Source: Massilia terrae (GTDB lineage Bacteria > Pseudomonadota > Gammaproteobacteria > Burkholderiales > Burkholderiaceae_D). From it: DNA of 64,000 bases. This document shows positions 46,148-54,598 of the stretch, piece after piece. The notes beneath the pieces are model-generated. The model did no database searches. It was not told the origin of the DNA and saw only the letters and a list, made by a program, of their open reading frames with translations. Positions within the stretch are counted from its first letter, which is position 1. Each line of letters opens with the position of its first letter. Position numbers and translations under genes: made by a program. The stretch lies in contig NZ_JANUGU010000002.1 of NCBI RefSeq assembly GCF_024753145.1, positions 496,001 to 560,000 on the forward strand, in the 5' to 3' direction.

Positions 46148-48526
46148 ATGATGCGTTTGCCGTTCGGGGTAGCTCTGCTATGCCTGTCCATGTCCGCAAT
46201 TGCGGCTGATCCGCCTTCCAGCGGATTCGACGACAAGTTCCGCCAGCTCGACGAGCTGCTCCCGACGCCGACCACGGTGCGCACCGCTTCCGGCGCCCCC
46301 GGCCACGCCTACTGGCAGCAACGCGCCGATTACACGATCCGCGCCACCCTGGACGAAGCCAAGCGCGCGATCAGCGGCGCCGAGACCATCACCTACCACA
46401 ACAACTCGCCGGACTCGCTGAACTACCTGTGGGTCCAGCTCGACCAGAACATCTTCAAGCCCGACTCGGACGCGCGCACCACCGCGACCGTGGCCTCGCG
46501 CGACGCCTGGGGCAAGCCGCGCGGTCCGGAAGACGGCATGAAGTTCGACTCGATGCGCAACCTGCTCGCGCAGCGCAGCTTCGACGGCGGCTTCAAGATC
46601 GCCAGCGTGAAGGACGCCGGCGGCCGCCCGCTGAACTTCACCATCAACCGCACCATGATGCGCATCGACCTGCCGCAGCCGGTGAAGGCCGGCGGCCAGG
46701 TGGCGTTCTCGATCGAGTGGAGCTTCAACATCCCCGAACAGAAAGTCATCGGCGGCCGCTCGGGCTATGAGAAGTTCGACGACAAGAACGACCTGTTCGA
46801 AGTGGCCCAGTGGTTCCCGCGCATGGCGGCCTACTACGACGTCTACGGCTGGCAGCACAAGCAGTTCCTCGGCCAGGGCGAGTTCACGCTCGAATTCGGC
46901 GATTACGACGTCCAGGTCACCGTCCCGGCTGACCACATCGTGGCCTCGACCGGCGAACTGCAGAACGCCGACGCGGTGCTGACCGGCGCCCAGCGCGACC
47001 GCCTGAAGCAGGCGAAGAGCGCGTCCAACCCGGTGGTCATCGTCACCCAGGACGAAGCCGAGGCGAAGGAAAAGACCCGCGCCAGCGGCAGCAAGACCTG
47101 GCACTTCAAGGCCAGGAACGTGCGCGACTTCGCATGGGCGTCGAGCCGCAAGTTCATCTGGGACGCGCAGGGCTTCAAGCAGAACGGCCACGAGGTGGTG
47201 GCGATGTCCTACTACCCGAAGGAAGGCAATCCGCTGTGGGGCAAGTACTCGACCAAGGCGATCATCCACACCATCAACGAATACAGCAAGTATTCGTTCG
47301 ACTTCCCGTACCCGGTCGCGATCTCGGTGAACGGCCCGGTGGGAGGCATGGAATACCCGATGATCTCCTTTAACGGCCCGCGTCCGACCAAGGACAAGAA
47401 GACCGGCGAGATCACCTACTCCAAGCGCACCAAGTACGGCCTGATCGGCGTGATCATCCACGAAGTGGGCCACAACTACTTCCCGATGATCGTCAACTCG
47501 GACGAGCGCCAGTGGACCTGGATGGACGAGGGCATCAACAGCTTCGTGCAATACCTGGCCGAGAAGTCGTGGGAAGACACCTACCCGACCTCGCGCGGCG
47601 AGCCGCGCAACATCGTCGACTACATGAAGAGCGCCGGCCAGCAGCCGATCATGACCAACTCGGAGTCGATTTCGGCGCTGGGCCCGAACGCCTACGCCAA
47701 GCCGACCGCGGCGCTGAACGTGCTGCGCGAGACCATCCTCGGCCGCGACCTGTTCGACTTCGCGTTCAAGCAGTACGCGCAGCGCTGGAAGTTCAAGCGC
47801 CCGACCCCGGCCGACTTCTTCCGCACCATGGAAGACGCTTCGGGCACGGACCTCGACTGGTTCTGGCGCGGCTGGTTCTACACCACCGACCACGTGGACG
47901 TGAGCGTGGACGGCATCAGCGAGTACCAGATCAGCAGCAAGGATCCGGAAGTCGAGAAGAAGTGGCAGAAGGCGCAGCATGACGCCGAGCCGGTTTCGAT
48001 CAGCGACCAGCGCAACAAGGGCGCGCAGACCTTCGTCGACCAGCATCCGGAGATGAAGGACTTCTACAACGAGCACGACGACTTCACCGTCACCAACCGC
48101 GACCGCAACAAGTACAACGAGACGGTGGCCGGCCTGGAAGACTGGGAGAAGGCGCTGCTCAAGGAAGGCAAGCACATGTACCTGGTCGACTTCAGCAACG
48201 TGGGCGGCCTGGTCAGCCCGCTGGTGCTGGAGATCCAGCTCGCGAGCGGCAAGAAGTACATCGAGCGCATCCCGGCTGAAATCTGGCGCCACAACCCGAA
48301 GAAGGTGACCAAGCTGATCGTCACCGACGAGCCGATGGTCGGCCTGACCCAGGACCCGTACTGGGAGACCGCCGACACCGACACCTCGAACAACTCGTGG
48401 CCGCGCAAGGTGACGCCGTCGCGCCTGGAGCTGTTCAAGATGCAGATGCCGCAGTCGGACATGATGAAGGACTTCAACGAGAAGCTGAAGCCGGCCAAGG
48501 CTGACGAAGCCAAGAAGGCCGAGTAA
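46148..48526 (+). CDS. exported M1-family metallopeptidase (copy 1)
   Basis: The 792-residue protein has a signal peptide ending SAIAA. The N-terminal beta domain (about 40-330) is typical of M1 enzymes. The zinc site is HEVGH at 438-442 with the third ligand Glu461 (HExxH-18-E). The exopeptidase motif GAMEN appears as GGMEY about 35 residues before it, a change shared with the next gene. Gluzincins of this type are zinc aminopeptidases; here it would act in the periplasm. The 250-residue C-terminal part is highly charged. Start choice between two adjacent ATGs (46148 and 46151) is uncertain. It is the first of two tandem copies separated by a palindromic repeat. Confidence 0.92.
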   Translation: MMRLPFGVALLCLSMSAIAADPPSSGFDDKFRQLDELLPTPTTVRTASGAPGHAYWQQRADYTIRATLDEAKRAISGAETITYHNNSPDSLNYLWVQLDQNIFKPDSDARTTATVASRDAWGKPRGPEDGMKFDSMRNLLAQRSFDGGFKIASVKDAGGRPLNFTINRTMMRIDLPQPVKAGGQVAFSIEWSFNIPEQKVIGGRSGYEKFDDKNDLFEVAQWFPRMAAYYDVYGWQHKQFLGQGEFTLEFGDYDVQVTVPADHIVASTGELQNADAVLTGAQRDRLKQAKSASNPVVIVTQDEAEAKEKTRASGSKTWHFKARNVRDFAWASSRKFIWDAQGFKQNGHEVVAMSYYPKEGNPLWGKYSTKAIIHTINEYSKYSFDFPYPVAISVNGPVGGMEYPMISFNGPRPTKDKKTGEITYSKRTKYGLIGVIIHEVGHNYFPMIVNSDERQWTWMDEGINSFVQYLAEKSWEDTYPTSRGEPRNIVDYMKSAGQQPIMTNSESISALGPNAYAKPTAALNVLRETILGRDLFDFAFKQYAQRWKFKRPTPADFFRTMEDASGTDLDWFWRGWFYTTDHVDVSVDGISEYQISSKDPEVEKKWQKAQHDAEPVSISDQRNKGAQTFVDQHPEMKDFYNEHDDFTVTNRDRNKYNETVAGLEDWEKALLKEGKHMYLVDFSNVGGLVSPLVLEIQLASGKKYIERIPAEIWRHNPKKVTKLIVTDEPMVGLTQDPYWETADTDTSNNSWPRKVTPSRLELFKMQMPQSDMMKDFNEKLKPAKADEAKKAE

Positions 48527-48542
48527 ATCCACTAGCCACAAT

Positions 48543-48622
48543 CGTCGTCCCGGCGCAGGCCGGGACCCATGCTGAGCGTGCGTACACGCGGTCCATGGGT
48601 CCCGGCCTGCGCCGGGACGACG
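48543..48622. repeat. palindromic intergenic repeat pair, type A, between the M1 genes
   Basis: Two inverted type A units (GTCGTCCCGGCGCAGG... and its mirror) are separated by about 20 bases in the 128-base gap between the tandem M1 genes. The right unit ends 33 bases before the second M1 ATG. Confidence 0.92.
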
Positions 48623-48654
48623 TCCATATCGTTTATACCTTTTCCGGTGACCTT

Positions 48655-51033
48655 ATGACCCGCCTCCCCGCCAGCCTCGCCGCCCTCGCCCTGATCGCCT
48701 CGTTCTCCGCCTCCGCCCAGCAGTTCGACGACAAGTTCCGCCAGCTCGAGGAAATCCTGCCGACGCCGACCGACACCCGCACCGCCTCCGGCGCGCCGGG
48801 CCACGCCTACTGGCAGCAGCGCGCGGACTACACGATCCGGGCCTCGCTCGACGAAGCGAAACGCGCGGTCAGCGGCACCGAAACCATCACCTACCACAAC
48901 AACTCGCCGGACACCCTGTCCTACCTGTGGATCCAGCTGGACCAGAACATGTTCGCGGCCGGCTCGGACAACCGCAGCACGGTGACCTACCCGTCGCGCG
49001 ACGCCTGGGTCAGCGGCCGCACCGGCTCCGGCCCCAGCGGCGCCAACTTCGACACGGCGCGCTACATCTTCGCCAGCCGCGAATTCGACGGCGGCTTCAA
49101 GATCGCAAGCGTAACCGACGCCGACGGCAAGCCGCTGCACTACGCCATCAACCAGACCATGATGCGGATCGACCTGCCGCAACCGATGAAGCCGGGCTCG
49201 CGCCTGTCGCTCAAGATGGCATTCAGCTTCAACGTGCCGGAGACGAAGGTGCTGGGCCGGCGCATGGGCTTCGAGCGCTTCGACAAGGAAGACAAGAACG
49301 ACATCTTCGAGATCGCGCAGTGGTACCCGCGCATGGCCGCCTACTACGACGCGCACGGCTGGCAGAACAAGCAGTACATCGGCGACGGCGAATTCACGCT
49401 GGAATTCGGCGACTACGACGTCGAGCTGACCGTCCCGGCAGACCACGTGGTGGCCGCCACCGGCGTGCTGCAGAACGCGTCCAGCGTGCTGACCGCAGCC
49501 CAGCAGAAACGCCTGGAGCAGGCGCGCGGCGCGACCAGGCCGGTGGTGATCGTGACGCAGGACGAAGCCACCGCCGCCGAGAAGACACGCGCGACGGGCA
49601 CCAAGACCTGGCGCTTCAAGGCCAGCAATGTGCGCGACTTCGCATGGGCCACCAGCCGCAAGTTCATCTGGGACGCGCAGGGCTTCCAGCAGGGCGGCAC
49701 CGACGTGCTCGCGATGTCTTTCTATCCGAAGGAAGCCAACCCGCTGTGGGAGCACTACTCGACCCCGGCGATCATCCACACCATCCAGAACTACAGCAAG
49801 TACACCTTCGACTATCCCTATCCGGTCGCGATCTCCGTGAACGGCCCGGTAGGCGGCATGGAGTACCCGATGCTGTCGTTTAACGGCGGCCGCCCGACCA
49901 AGGACAAGAAGACCGGCGAGCTGACCTACGCCAAGCGCACCAAGTATGGCCTGATCAGCGTGATCATCCACGAGGTCGGCCACAACTACTTCCCGATGAT
50001 CGTCAACTCGGACGAGCGCCAGTGGACCTGGATGGATGAGGGCCTGAACACCTTCATGCAGTTCCTGGCCGAGCAGGCATGGGAACCGAACTATCCGTCC
50101 AACCGCGGCGAGCCGCGCGCCATCGTCGACTACATGGCCAGCCGCGGCCAGACGCCGATCATGACCAACTCGGAGTCGGTGCTCTCGCGCGGGAACAACG
50201 CCTATGCCAAGCCGGCCACCGCGCTCAACGTGCTGCGCGAGACCGTGCTGGGACGCGATCTGTTCGACTTCGCGTTCAAGGAATATGCGCAGCGCTGGAA
50301 GTTCAAGCGCCCGACCCCGGCCGACTTCTTCCGCACGATGGAAGACGCGTCCGGCACGGACCTCGACTGGTTCTGGCGCGGCTGGTTCTACGGCACCGAT
50401 CCGGTGGATGTCAGCGTCGACGGCATCACCGAATACCAGATCAGCAGCAAGGATCCTGAAGTCGAGAAGAAGTGGCAGAAGGCGCAGCACGACCTTGAAC
50501 CGGTCTCGCTCAGCGACCAGCGCAACAAGGGCAAGCAGACCTATGTCGACCAGCATCCGGAGCTGAAGGATTTCTACAACGAGCACGACGACTTCACCGT
50601 GACCAACCGCGACCGCAACAAGTACAATGAATCGGTGGCCGGGCTGGAGGATTGGGAGAAGGCGCTGCTCAAGGAAGGCAAGCACCTGTACCTTGCCGAT
50701 TTCTCCAACATCGGCGGGCTGGTGACGCCGCTGATCCTGGAGATCCAGCTCGCCAGCGGCAAGAAGTACATCGAGCGCGTGCCGGCCGAGGTATGGCGCC
50801 GCAATCCGAAGAAGCTCACCAAACTGATCGTCACCGACGAGCCGATGGTGAGCCTGGTGCAGGACCCCTACCTCGAAACGGCGGACGTCGACACCAGCAA
50901 CAACGCGTGGCCGCGCAGGGTGAAGCCGACGCGCCTGGAGCTGTTCAAGGCCCAGCGCGAGCAAGCCGGCGACATGATGAAGGACTTTAAGGAGCCGCTG
51001 AAAAAGGCGGACGCGAACAAGGCAGCGGAATGA
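48655..51033 (+). CDS. exported M1-family metallopeptidase (copy 2)
   Basis: This encodes 792 residues from the ATG at 48655; the frame stays open upstream into the palindromic repeat, which is not credible as coding. Signal peptide ends SASAQ. Same architecture and length as copy 1, with very high identity in the catalytic region: HEVGH at 439-443, the distal Glu 18 residues on, and GGMEY in place of GAMEN. Differences are concentrated in residues ~100-250 and the last 20. It is the result of a tandem duplication. Its stop codon overlaps the start of the DUF6702 gene (ATGA), linking it to the receptor operon downstream, whereas copy 1 is set apart by the repeat. Confidence 0.92.
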   Translation: MTRLPASLAALALIASFSASAQQFDDKFRQLEEILPTPTDTRTASGAPGHAYWQQRADYTIRASLDEAKRAVSGTETITYHNNSPDTLSYLWIQLDQNMFAAGSDNRSTVTYPSRDAWVSGRTGSGPSGANFDTARYIFASREFDGGFKIASVTDADGKPLHYAINQTMMRIDLPQPMKPGSRLSLKMAFSFNVPETKVLGRRMGFERFDKEDKNDIFEIAQWYPRMAAYYDAHGWQNKQYIGDGEFTLEFGDYDVELTVPADHVVAATGVLQNASSVLTAAQQKRLEQARGATRPVVIVTQDEATAAEKTRATGTKTWRFKASNVRDFAWATSRKFIWDAQGFQQGGTDVLAMSFYPKEANPLWEHYSTPAIIHTIQNYSKYTFDYPYPVAISVNGPVGGMEYPMLSFNGGRPTKDKKTGELTYAKRTKYGLISVIIHEVGHNYFPMIVNSDERQWTWMDEGLNTFMQFLAEQAWEPNYPSNRGEPRAIVDYMASRGQTPIMTNSESVLSRGNNAYAKPATALNVLRETVLGRDLFDFAFKEYAQRWKFKRPTPADFFRTMEDASGTDLDWFWRGWFYGTDPVDVSVDGITEYQISSKDPEVEKKWQKAQHDLEPVSLSDQRNKGKQTYVDQHPELKDFYNEHDDFTVTNRDRNKYNESVAGLEDWEKALLKEGKHLYLADFSNIGGLVTPLILEIQLASGKKYIERVPAEVWRRNPKKLTKLIVTDEPMVSLVQDPYLETADVDTSNNAWPRRVKPTRLELFKAQREQAGDMMKDFKEPLKKADANKAAE

Positions 51034-51524
51034 AGCAAGCATGGTTGAAAGGAGCGCTGGCGGCTGCGTTTGCAGCCGCGGCGACGATCGCGGGGGCGCA
51101 CAACTTCCACGCCGGGATCACCGACGTGAGTTTCAACCCGCGCAGCGGCAGCACCGAGATCGTGCACACCTATATGGCGCACGATGTCGAGGCGCTTCTC
51201 ACCAACCTGTACCAGCGCCAGTTCGACCTGTCCACGCCCGAGGACCAGGAAGTGTTCCGCAAATACGTGGAGCAGCAGTTCTGGGTGCTGGGCGCGGACC
51301 AGCGCAAGCTGCCGCTGAACTGGGTCGGCATGGCGGCCGACGTGACCAACGTGATGGTGTACCAGGAAGTGCCGGCGACGCCGCTGTCGAAGGCCGCCGC
51401 GATCCACGATGCGGTGATGATCGACTTTTTGCCTGACCAGGTGAACACGGTGAACATCAACGAAGGCGGCAGCGTGCACACGCTCTCCTTCGACGGCCGC
51501 AAGACCGAGCAGCCGATCCGCTGA
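51030..51524 (+). CDS. exported DUF6702-like protein
   Basis: The 164-residue protein has a signal peptide with predicted cleavage after TIAGA. The mature protein would then begin HNFHAGITDVSFN, an N-terminal His with a second His three residues on. The remaining beta-rich domain fits DUF6702, a small periplasmic family found beside M1 peptidases and TonB receptors. An N-terminal His pair could bind a metal such as copper (speculative). Both ends overlap neighbours: start inside the M1 copy 2 stop (ATGA), and stop overlapping the receptor start (TGATG). The three genes are therefore one translationally coupled unit. Confidence 0.75.
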   Translation: MKQAWLKGALAAAFAAAATIAGAHNFHAGITDVSFNPRSGSTEIVHTYMAHDVEALLTNLYQRQFDLSTPEDQEVFRKYVEQQFWVLGADQRKLPLNWVGMAADVTNVMVYQEVPATPLSKAAAIHDAVMIDFLPDQVNTVNINEGGSVHTLSFDGRKTEQPIR

Positions 51525-53572
51525 TGCACTCCCCGCGCTTGACGATCCTGGCGGTGGCGCTGGGCGCGCTGTTCGCGCACGCCGCGCGGGCCGACGATTT
51601 CGTGATCCAGCGCGTGCTGGTGGAAGGCGCGCGCGCCAGCCAGCTCGGCATCGTCGACGCGGCCAGCGCCGGCAGCATCGGCGCGAAGGAGCTGGCGCAG
51701 CAGATCGCCTACACCCCGGGCGCGCTGCTGGAGGCGACGCCGGGGCTGGTGGTGAGCCAGCACAGCGGCGAAGGCAAGGCCAACCAGTTCTACCTGCGCG
51801 GCTTCAACCTCGACCACGGCACCGACCTCGCCACCTGGGTCGACGGCATGCCGGTCAACCAGCGCAGCCACGCGCATGGCCAGGGCTGGACCGACCTGAA
51901 CTTCCTGATCCCCGAGATCACCACCCGGCTCGACTACACCAAGGGTCCCTCCTCCGCGCGCAACGGCGACTTCGCATCGGCCGGCAGCGCCTCGATCACT
52001 TACGCCAACCGGCTGGTGCAGGATGTCGCGACGGTCGGCGCCGGTGAAAATGGCTTCGTGCGCAGCGCGCTGGCCGCGTCGCGCGCGCTCTACGGCGGCA
52101 GCCTGCTGTATGCAGTCGAACTACTGCACAGCGATGGCCCCTTCACGCACGGTGACGACTACCGCAAGGCCAACGGCGTGCTGCGCTACAGCCGCGGCTA
52201 CGCCAACAACGGCTGGAGCGTGACGGCGATGGCCTATCGCGGCAGGTGGAACTCGACCGACCAGATTCCCGAGCGCGCGGTGGACGATGGCCGCATCGGG
52301 CGCTTCGACGCGGTCGATCCGAGCGACGGCGGTGCGGCGCGGCGCGCGAGCCTGTCCGGCATCTGGCGCCGGACCACGGCGGATTCGGCGTCCAAGGTCA
52401 GCGCCTACCTGATCCGCAACGAGCTGGAACTGTTCTCGAACTTCAGCTACTTCCTGAACGATCCGGTCAACGGCGACCAGTTCGCGCAGCCGGACAAGCG
52501 CGTGACCAGCGGCGTGGATGCGCTGCACACCTGGCATGCGCACCGCAGCGAGACCATGACCAGCGACGTCACGGTGGGCATGCAGGCGCAGAACGACAAT
52601 ATCTTCAACGGCCTGTACGCCACGCGCGCGCGGCAGTGGCTGTCGACCACGCGGCAGGACCACATTGTCGAGGGCAGCGCGGCGGCCTGGATCGAGAACG
52701 CCACGCGCTGGAACGAGCGCTGGCGCACCGTGGTGGGCGTGCGCGCCGACAGCTACCGCTTCGACGTGAACAGCAGCCTGGCCGCGAACACGGGCCGAAC
52801 CACCGCCAGTCTGGCCAGCCCGTCGCTGGCGGTCGTGTATGCGCCGCTGTCGTCCACCGAGTTCTACTTCAATGCCGGCGACGGCTTCCACAGCAACGAC
52901 GCGCGCGGCACGGTCGCGAAGTTCGACCCGAAGACGCTGGACGCGGTCGGCAGCGCGCCCGGCCTGGTGCGCTCGCGCGGGCTGGAGCTGGGCATGCGCA
53001 CCGAAGCCATCCCGCGCAACCAGACCGCGCTGTCGCTGTACCGGCTCGACTTCGATTCGGAGCTGGGCTATGTCGGCGACGAAGGCGGCACCGAGGCCGG
53101 CCCGCCGAGCCGCCGCTACGGGATCGAGTTCTCGAACTACTACAAGCCGCTGAAGTGGCTGTCGATCGACCTCGACGCCGCGTTCGCGCATGCGCGCTCG
53201 CGCGGGCACACGCCGGAAGGCGACCATATCGAGGGCGCGGTGGAAGGCGTGGGCCAGTTCGCGCTGACCGTGGACCAGTTGGGACCGTGGTCGGGTGGGC
53301 TGCGGCTGCGCTACTTCGGCCCGCGTCCGCTCACCGCCGACAACAGCGTGCGCTCGCGCGGCAGCCTGACGCTGAACGGGCGCGTCGGCTACCGCATCGA
53401 CAAGACCATGCGCGTCGAGCTGGAAGGCTTCAACCTGGCCAACCGCCGCGCGTCGGCCATCGACTATTACTACGAATCGCGGCTGCGCGGCGAAGCGGCG
53501 GCGCACCAGGACGTGCACTTCCACCCGATCGAGCCGCGCTCGCTGCGGATCGCTCTGGTCAAAAACTGGTAA
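51524..53572 (+). CDS. TonB-dependent receptor (outer membrane)
   Basis: The 682-residue protein has a signal peptide ending HAARA. The plug domain (about 30-180) contains YTPGALLEATPGLVVSQHSGEGKANQF and YLRGFNLDHGTDLATWVDGMPV, in the style of small-ligand or metal receptors, with a His-rich QRSHAHGQGW segment near 105-114. The barrel ends in an aromatic Trp (LVKNW). Its length is much nearer metal or vitamin receptors than the 969-residue sugar receptor at 21350. It is cotranslated with DUF6702 and M1 copy 2. The ligand is unknown; a metal or metal-binding peptide would fit the neighbours. Confidence 0.9.
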   Translation: MHSPRLTILAVALGALFAHAARADDFVIQRVLVEGARASQLGIVDAASAGSIGAKELAQQIAYTPGALLEATPGLVVSQHSGEGKANQFYLRGFNLDHGTDLATWVDGMPVNQRSHAHGQGWTDLNFLIPEITTRLDYTKGPSSARNGDFASAGSASITYANRLVQDVATVGAGENGFVRSALAASRALYGGSLLYAVELLHSDGPFTHGDDYRKANGVLRYSRGYANNGWSVTAMAYRGRWNSTDQIPERAVDDGRIGRFDAVDPSDGGAARRASLSGIWRRTTADSASKVSAYLIRNELELFSNFSYFLNDPVNGDQFAQPDKRVTSGVDALHTWHAHRSETMTSDVTVGMQAQNDNIFNGLYATRARQWLSTTRQDHIVEGSAAAWIENATRWNERWRTVVGVRADSYRFDVNSSLAANTGRTTASLASPSLAVVYAPLSSTEFYFNAGDGFHSNDARGTVAKFDPKTLDAVGSAPGLVRSRGLELGMRTEAIPRNQTALSLYRLDFDSELGYVGDEGGTEAGPPSRRYGIEFSNYYKPLKWLSIDLDAAFAHARSRGHTPEGDHIEGAVEGVGQFALTVDQLGPWSGGLRLRYFGPRPLTADNSVRSRGSLTLNGRVGYRIDKTMRVELEGFNLANRRASAIDYYYESRLRGEAAAHQDVHFHPIEPRSLRIALVKNW

Positions 53573-53612
53573 GGCTCGAACGACGCGTTGGGAAAAGTGC
53601 TACGCTAGTTGG

Positions 53613-54353
53613 ATGAGCACTACCGCACAACCCTTCACCGACCTGCCCCACCTCGCCGATGCACTGCGCACTCTGGGCTATGCGCTGGTGCGCCCGCAGG
53701 ACGTGGCGCGCCTGGCCGGCTGCCGGCTTGACGACCTGTACGCGCTGGCGCCGAGCTGGGACCAGCTCGAGCCCGATCTCTATCTCAAGGATGGCGGCCA
53801 TTACCGGCGCCGCCGGCATTCCTGCTTCGTCGACCACGGCGGCGTGCTGGCGCAGGCGCCGCACCGCGCGCACTGGCAGCCGGTCGAGTACAACGCTCTG
53901 CACGGCGGGATGCACCGGCTGTTCGAGCCGATCGAAGGCAAGACGGTGGTGCGGCCGGTGTGGAGCAAGCTGCTGCGCGCGCTGGGGGAAGTCTGCTCCG
54001 CGGTCAAGGGACGGCAGCCGTGGTACGTGGAGGCGCACCAGTTCCGCATCGATACCACCGAGGGCATCGGCCGGCCGACGCCGGAAGGCGCGCACCGCGA
54101 CGGCGTCGACTTCGTGGCCGTGCTGCTGGTGGACCGCCACAATATCAAGGGCGGCGAGACGCGCGTGTTCGAGGCCGACGGCCCGGACGGCAAGCGCTTC
54201 ACGATGCTGGAGCCGTGGACCATGCTGCTGCTCGATGATGCGGCCGTGATCCACGAGTCCACGCCGATCCAGCCGACGGGGCCGAACGGGCATCGGGATA
54301 CCCTGGTCCTGACGTGGCGGGCCGGGGCTTTCCAGGGCGCGGACGCTCAATAG
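53613..54353 (+). CDS. 2OG-Fe(II) dioxygenase family protein (PF10014-like)
   Basis: The 246-residue cytoplasmic protein is predicted. The iron triad is visible as H161-R-D163 (HRDG) and H214 (VIHEST), with an Arg in HRDTLVLTWR as candidate 2-oxoglutarate ligand. The overall pattern (a YLKDGGHYRRRRHSCF region, GAHRDGVDFVAVLLVDRHNIKGGET) matches the 2OG-Fe dioxygenase group that includes free-amino-acid hydroxylases such as the Bacillus isoleucine dioxygenase. The likely reaction is hydroxylation of a small amino-acid-like substrate. It lies 40 bases after the TonB receptor gene on the same strand. A hairpin (54356-54378) follows the stop codon. Confidence 0.85.
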   Translation: MSTTAQPFTDLPHLADALRTLGYALVRPQDVARLAGCRLDDLYALAPSWDQLEPDLYLKDGGHYRRRRHSCFVDHGGVLAQAPHRAHWQPVEYNALHGGMHRLFEPIEGKTVVRPVWSKLLRALGEVCSAVKGRQPWYVEAHQFRIDTTEGIGRPTPEGAHRDGVDFVAVLLVDRHNIKGGETRVFEADGPDGKRFTMLEPWTMLLLDDAAVIHESTPIQPTGPNGHRDTLVLTWRAGAFQGADAQ

Positions 54354-54355
54354 AA

Positions 54356-54378
54356 AAATGCACCAACTTGGTGCATTT
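54356..54378. other. perfect hairpin AAATGCACCA-act-TGGTGCATTT
   Basis: A 10-bp stem with a 3-base loop starts two bases after the 2OG-dioxygenase stop codon. Its centre, TGCACCA-N3-TGGTGCA, equals the classic NtrC enhancer consensus. It lies between two convergent genes, so a weak terminator or mRNA end structure is more likely than an NtrC site. Confidence 0.5.
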
Positions 54379-54394
54379 CCCTCTACAGTTGAAC

Positions 54395-54422
54395 CGTCAT
54401 TCCCGCGTTCGCGGGAATGACG
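54395..54422. repeat. single palindromic repeat, type B
   Basis: A perfect 28-base palindrome: CGTCATTCCCGCG, TT, then its mirror. It is a single unit here, where most other sites hold two. It lies between convergent genes. Confidence 0.88.
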
Positions 54423-54449
54423 ATCTCTCTTTAGCAAATCATCTGGCAC

Positions 54450-54486
54450 AAAAAAAACCGCCCGCGAACCTTGCGGTTGGCGGGCG
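54450..54486 (-). terminator. rho-independent terminator for the DUF1800/DUF1501 operon
   Basis: Read on the minus strand, CGCCCGCC and GGCGGGCG-type arms (about 8 bp, GC-rich) are followed by GGTTTTTTTT. It lies about 110 bases after the DUF1501 stop codon. Confidence 0.88.
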
Positions 54487-54598
54487 AGAATCCAGGTTTT
54501 CGGAGAAAACTGGAGGAGACGGTTCCAATATAGTCCGATTTATTGTGCAGTGCAATACGGTAGAACTACTATATTTTTGCCGGACGTCTCCTACGTCC

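Noticed and set aside
48595..48654. Upstream extension of M1 copy 2 into the intergenic repeat
   Set aside because: The added residues encode the repeat and precede a complete signal peptide.
48532..51042. Long minus-strand open frame opposite M1 copy 2
   Set aside because: Mirror of a conserved coding gene, no motifs; a similar mirror frame exists opposite M1 copy 1 for the same reason.
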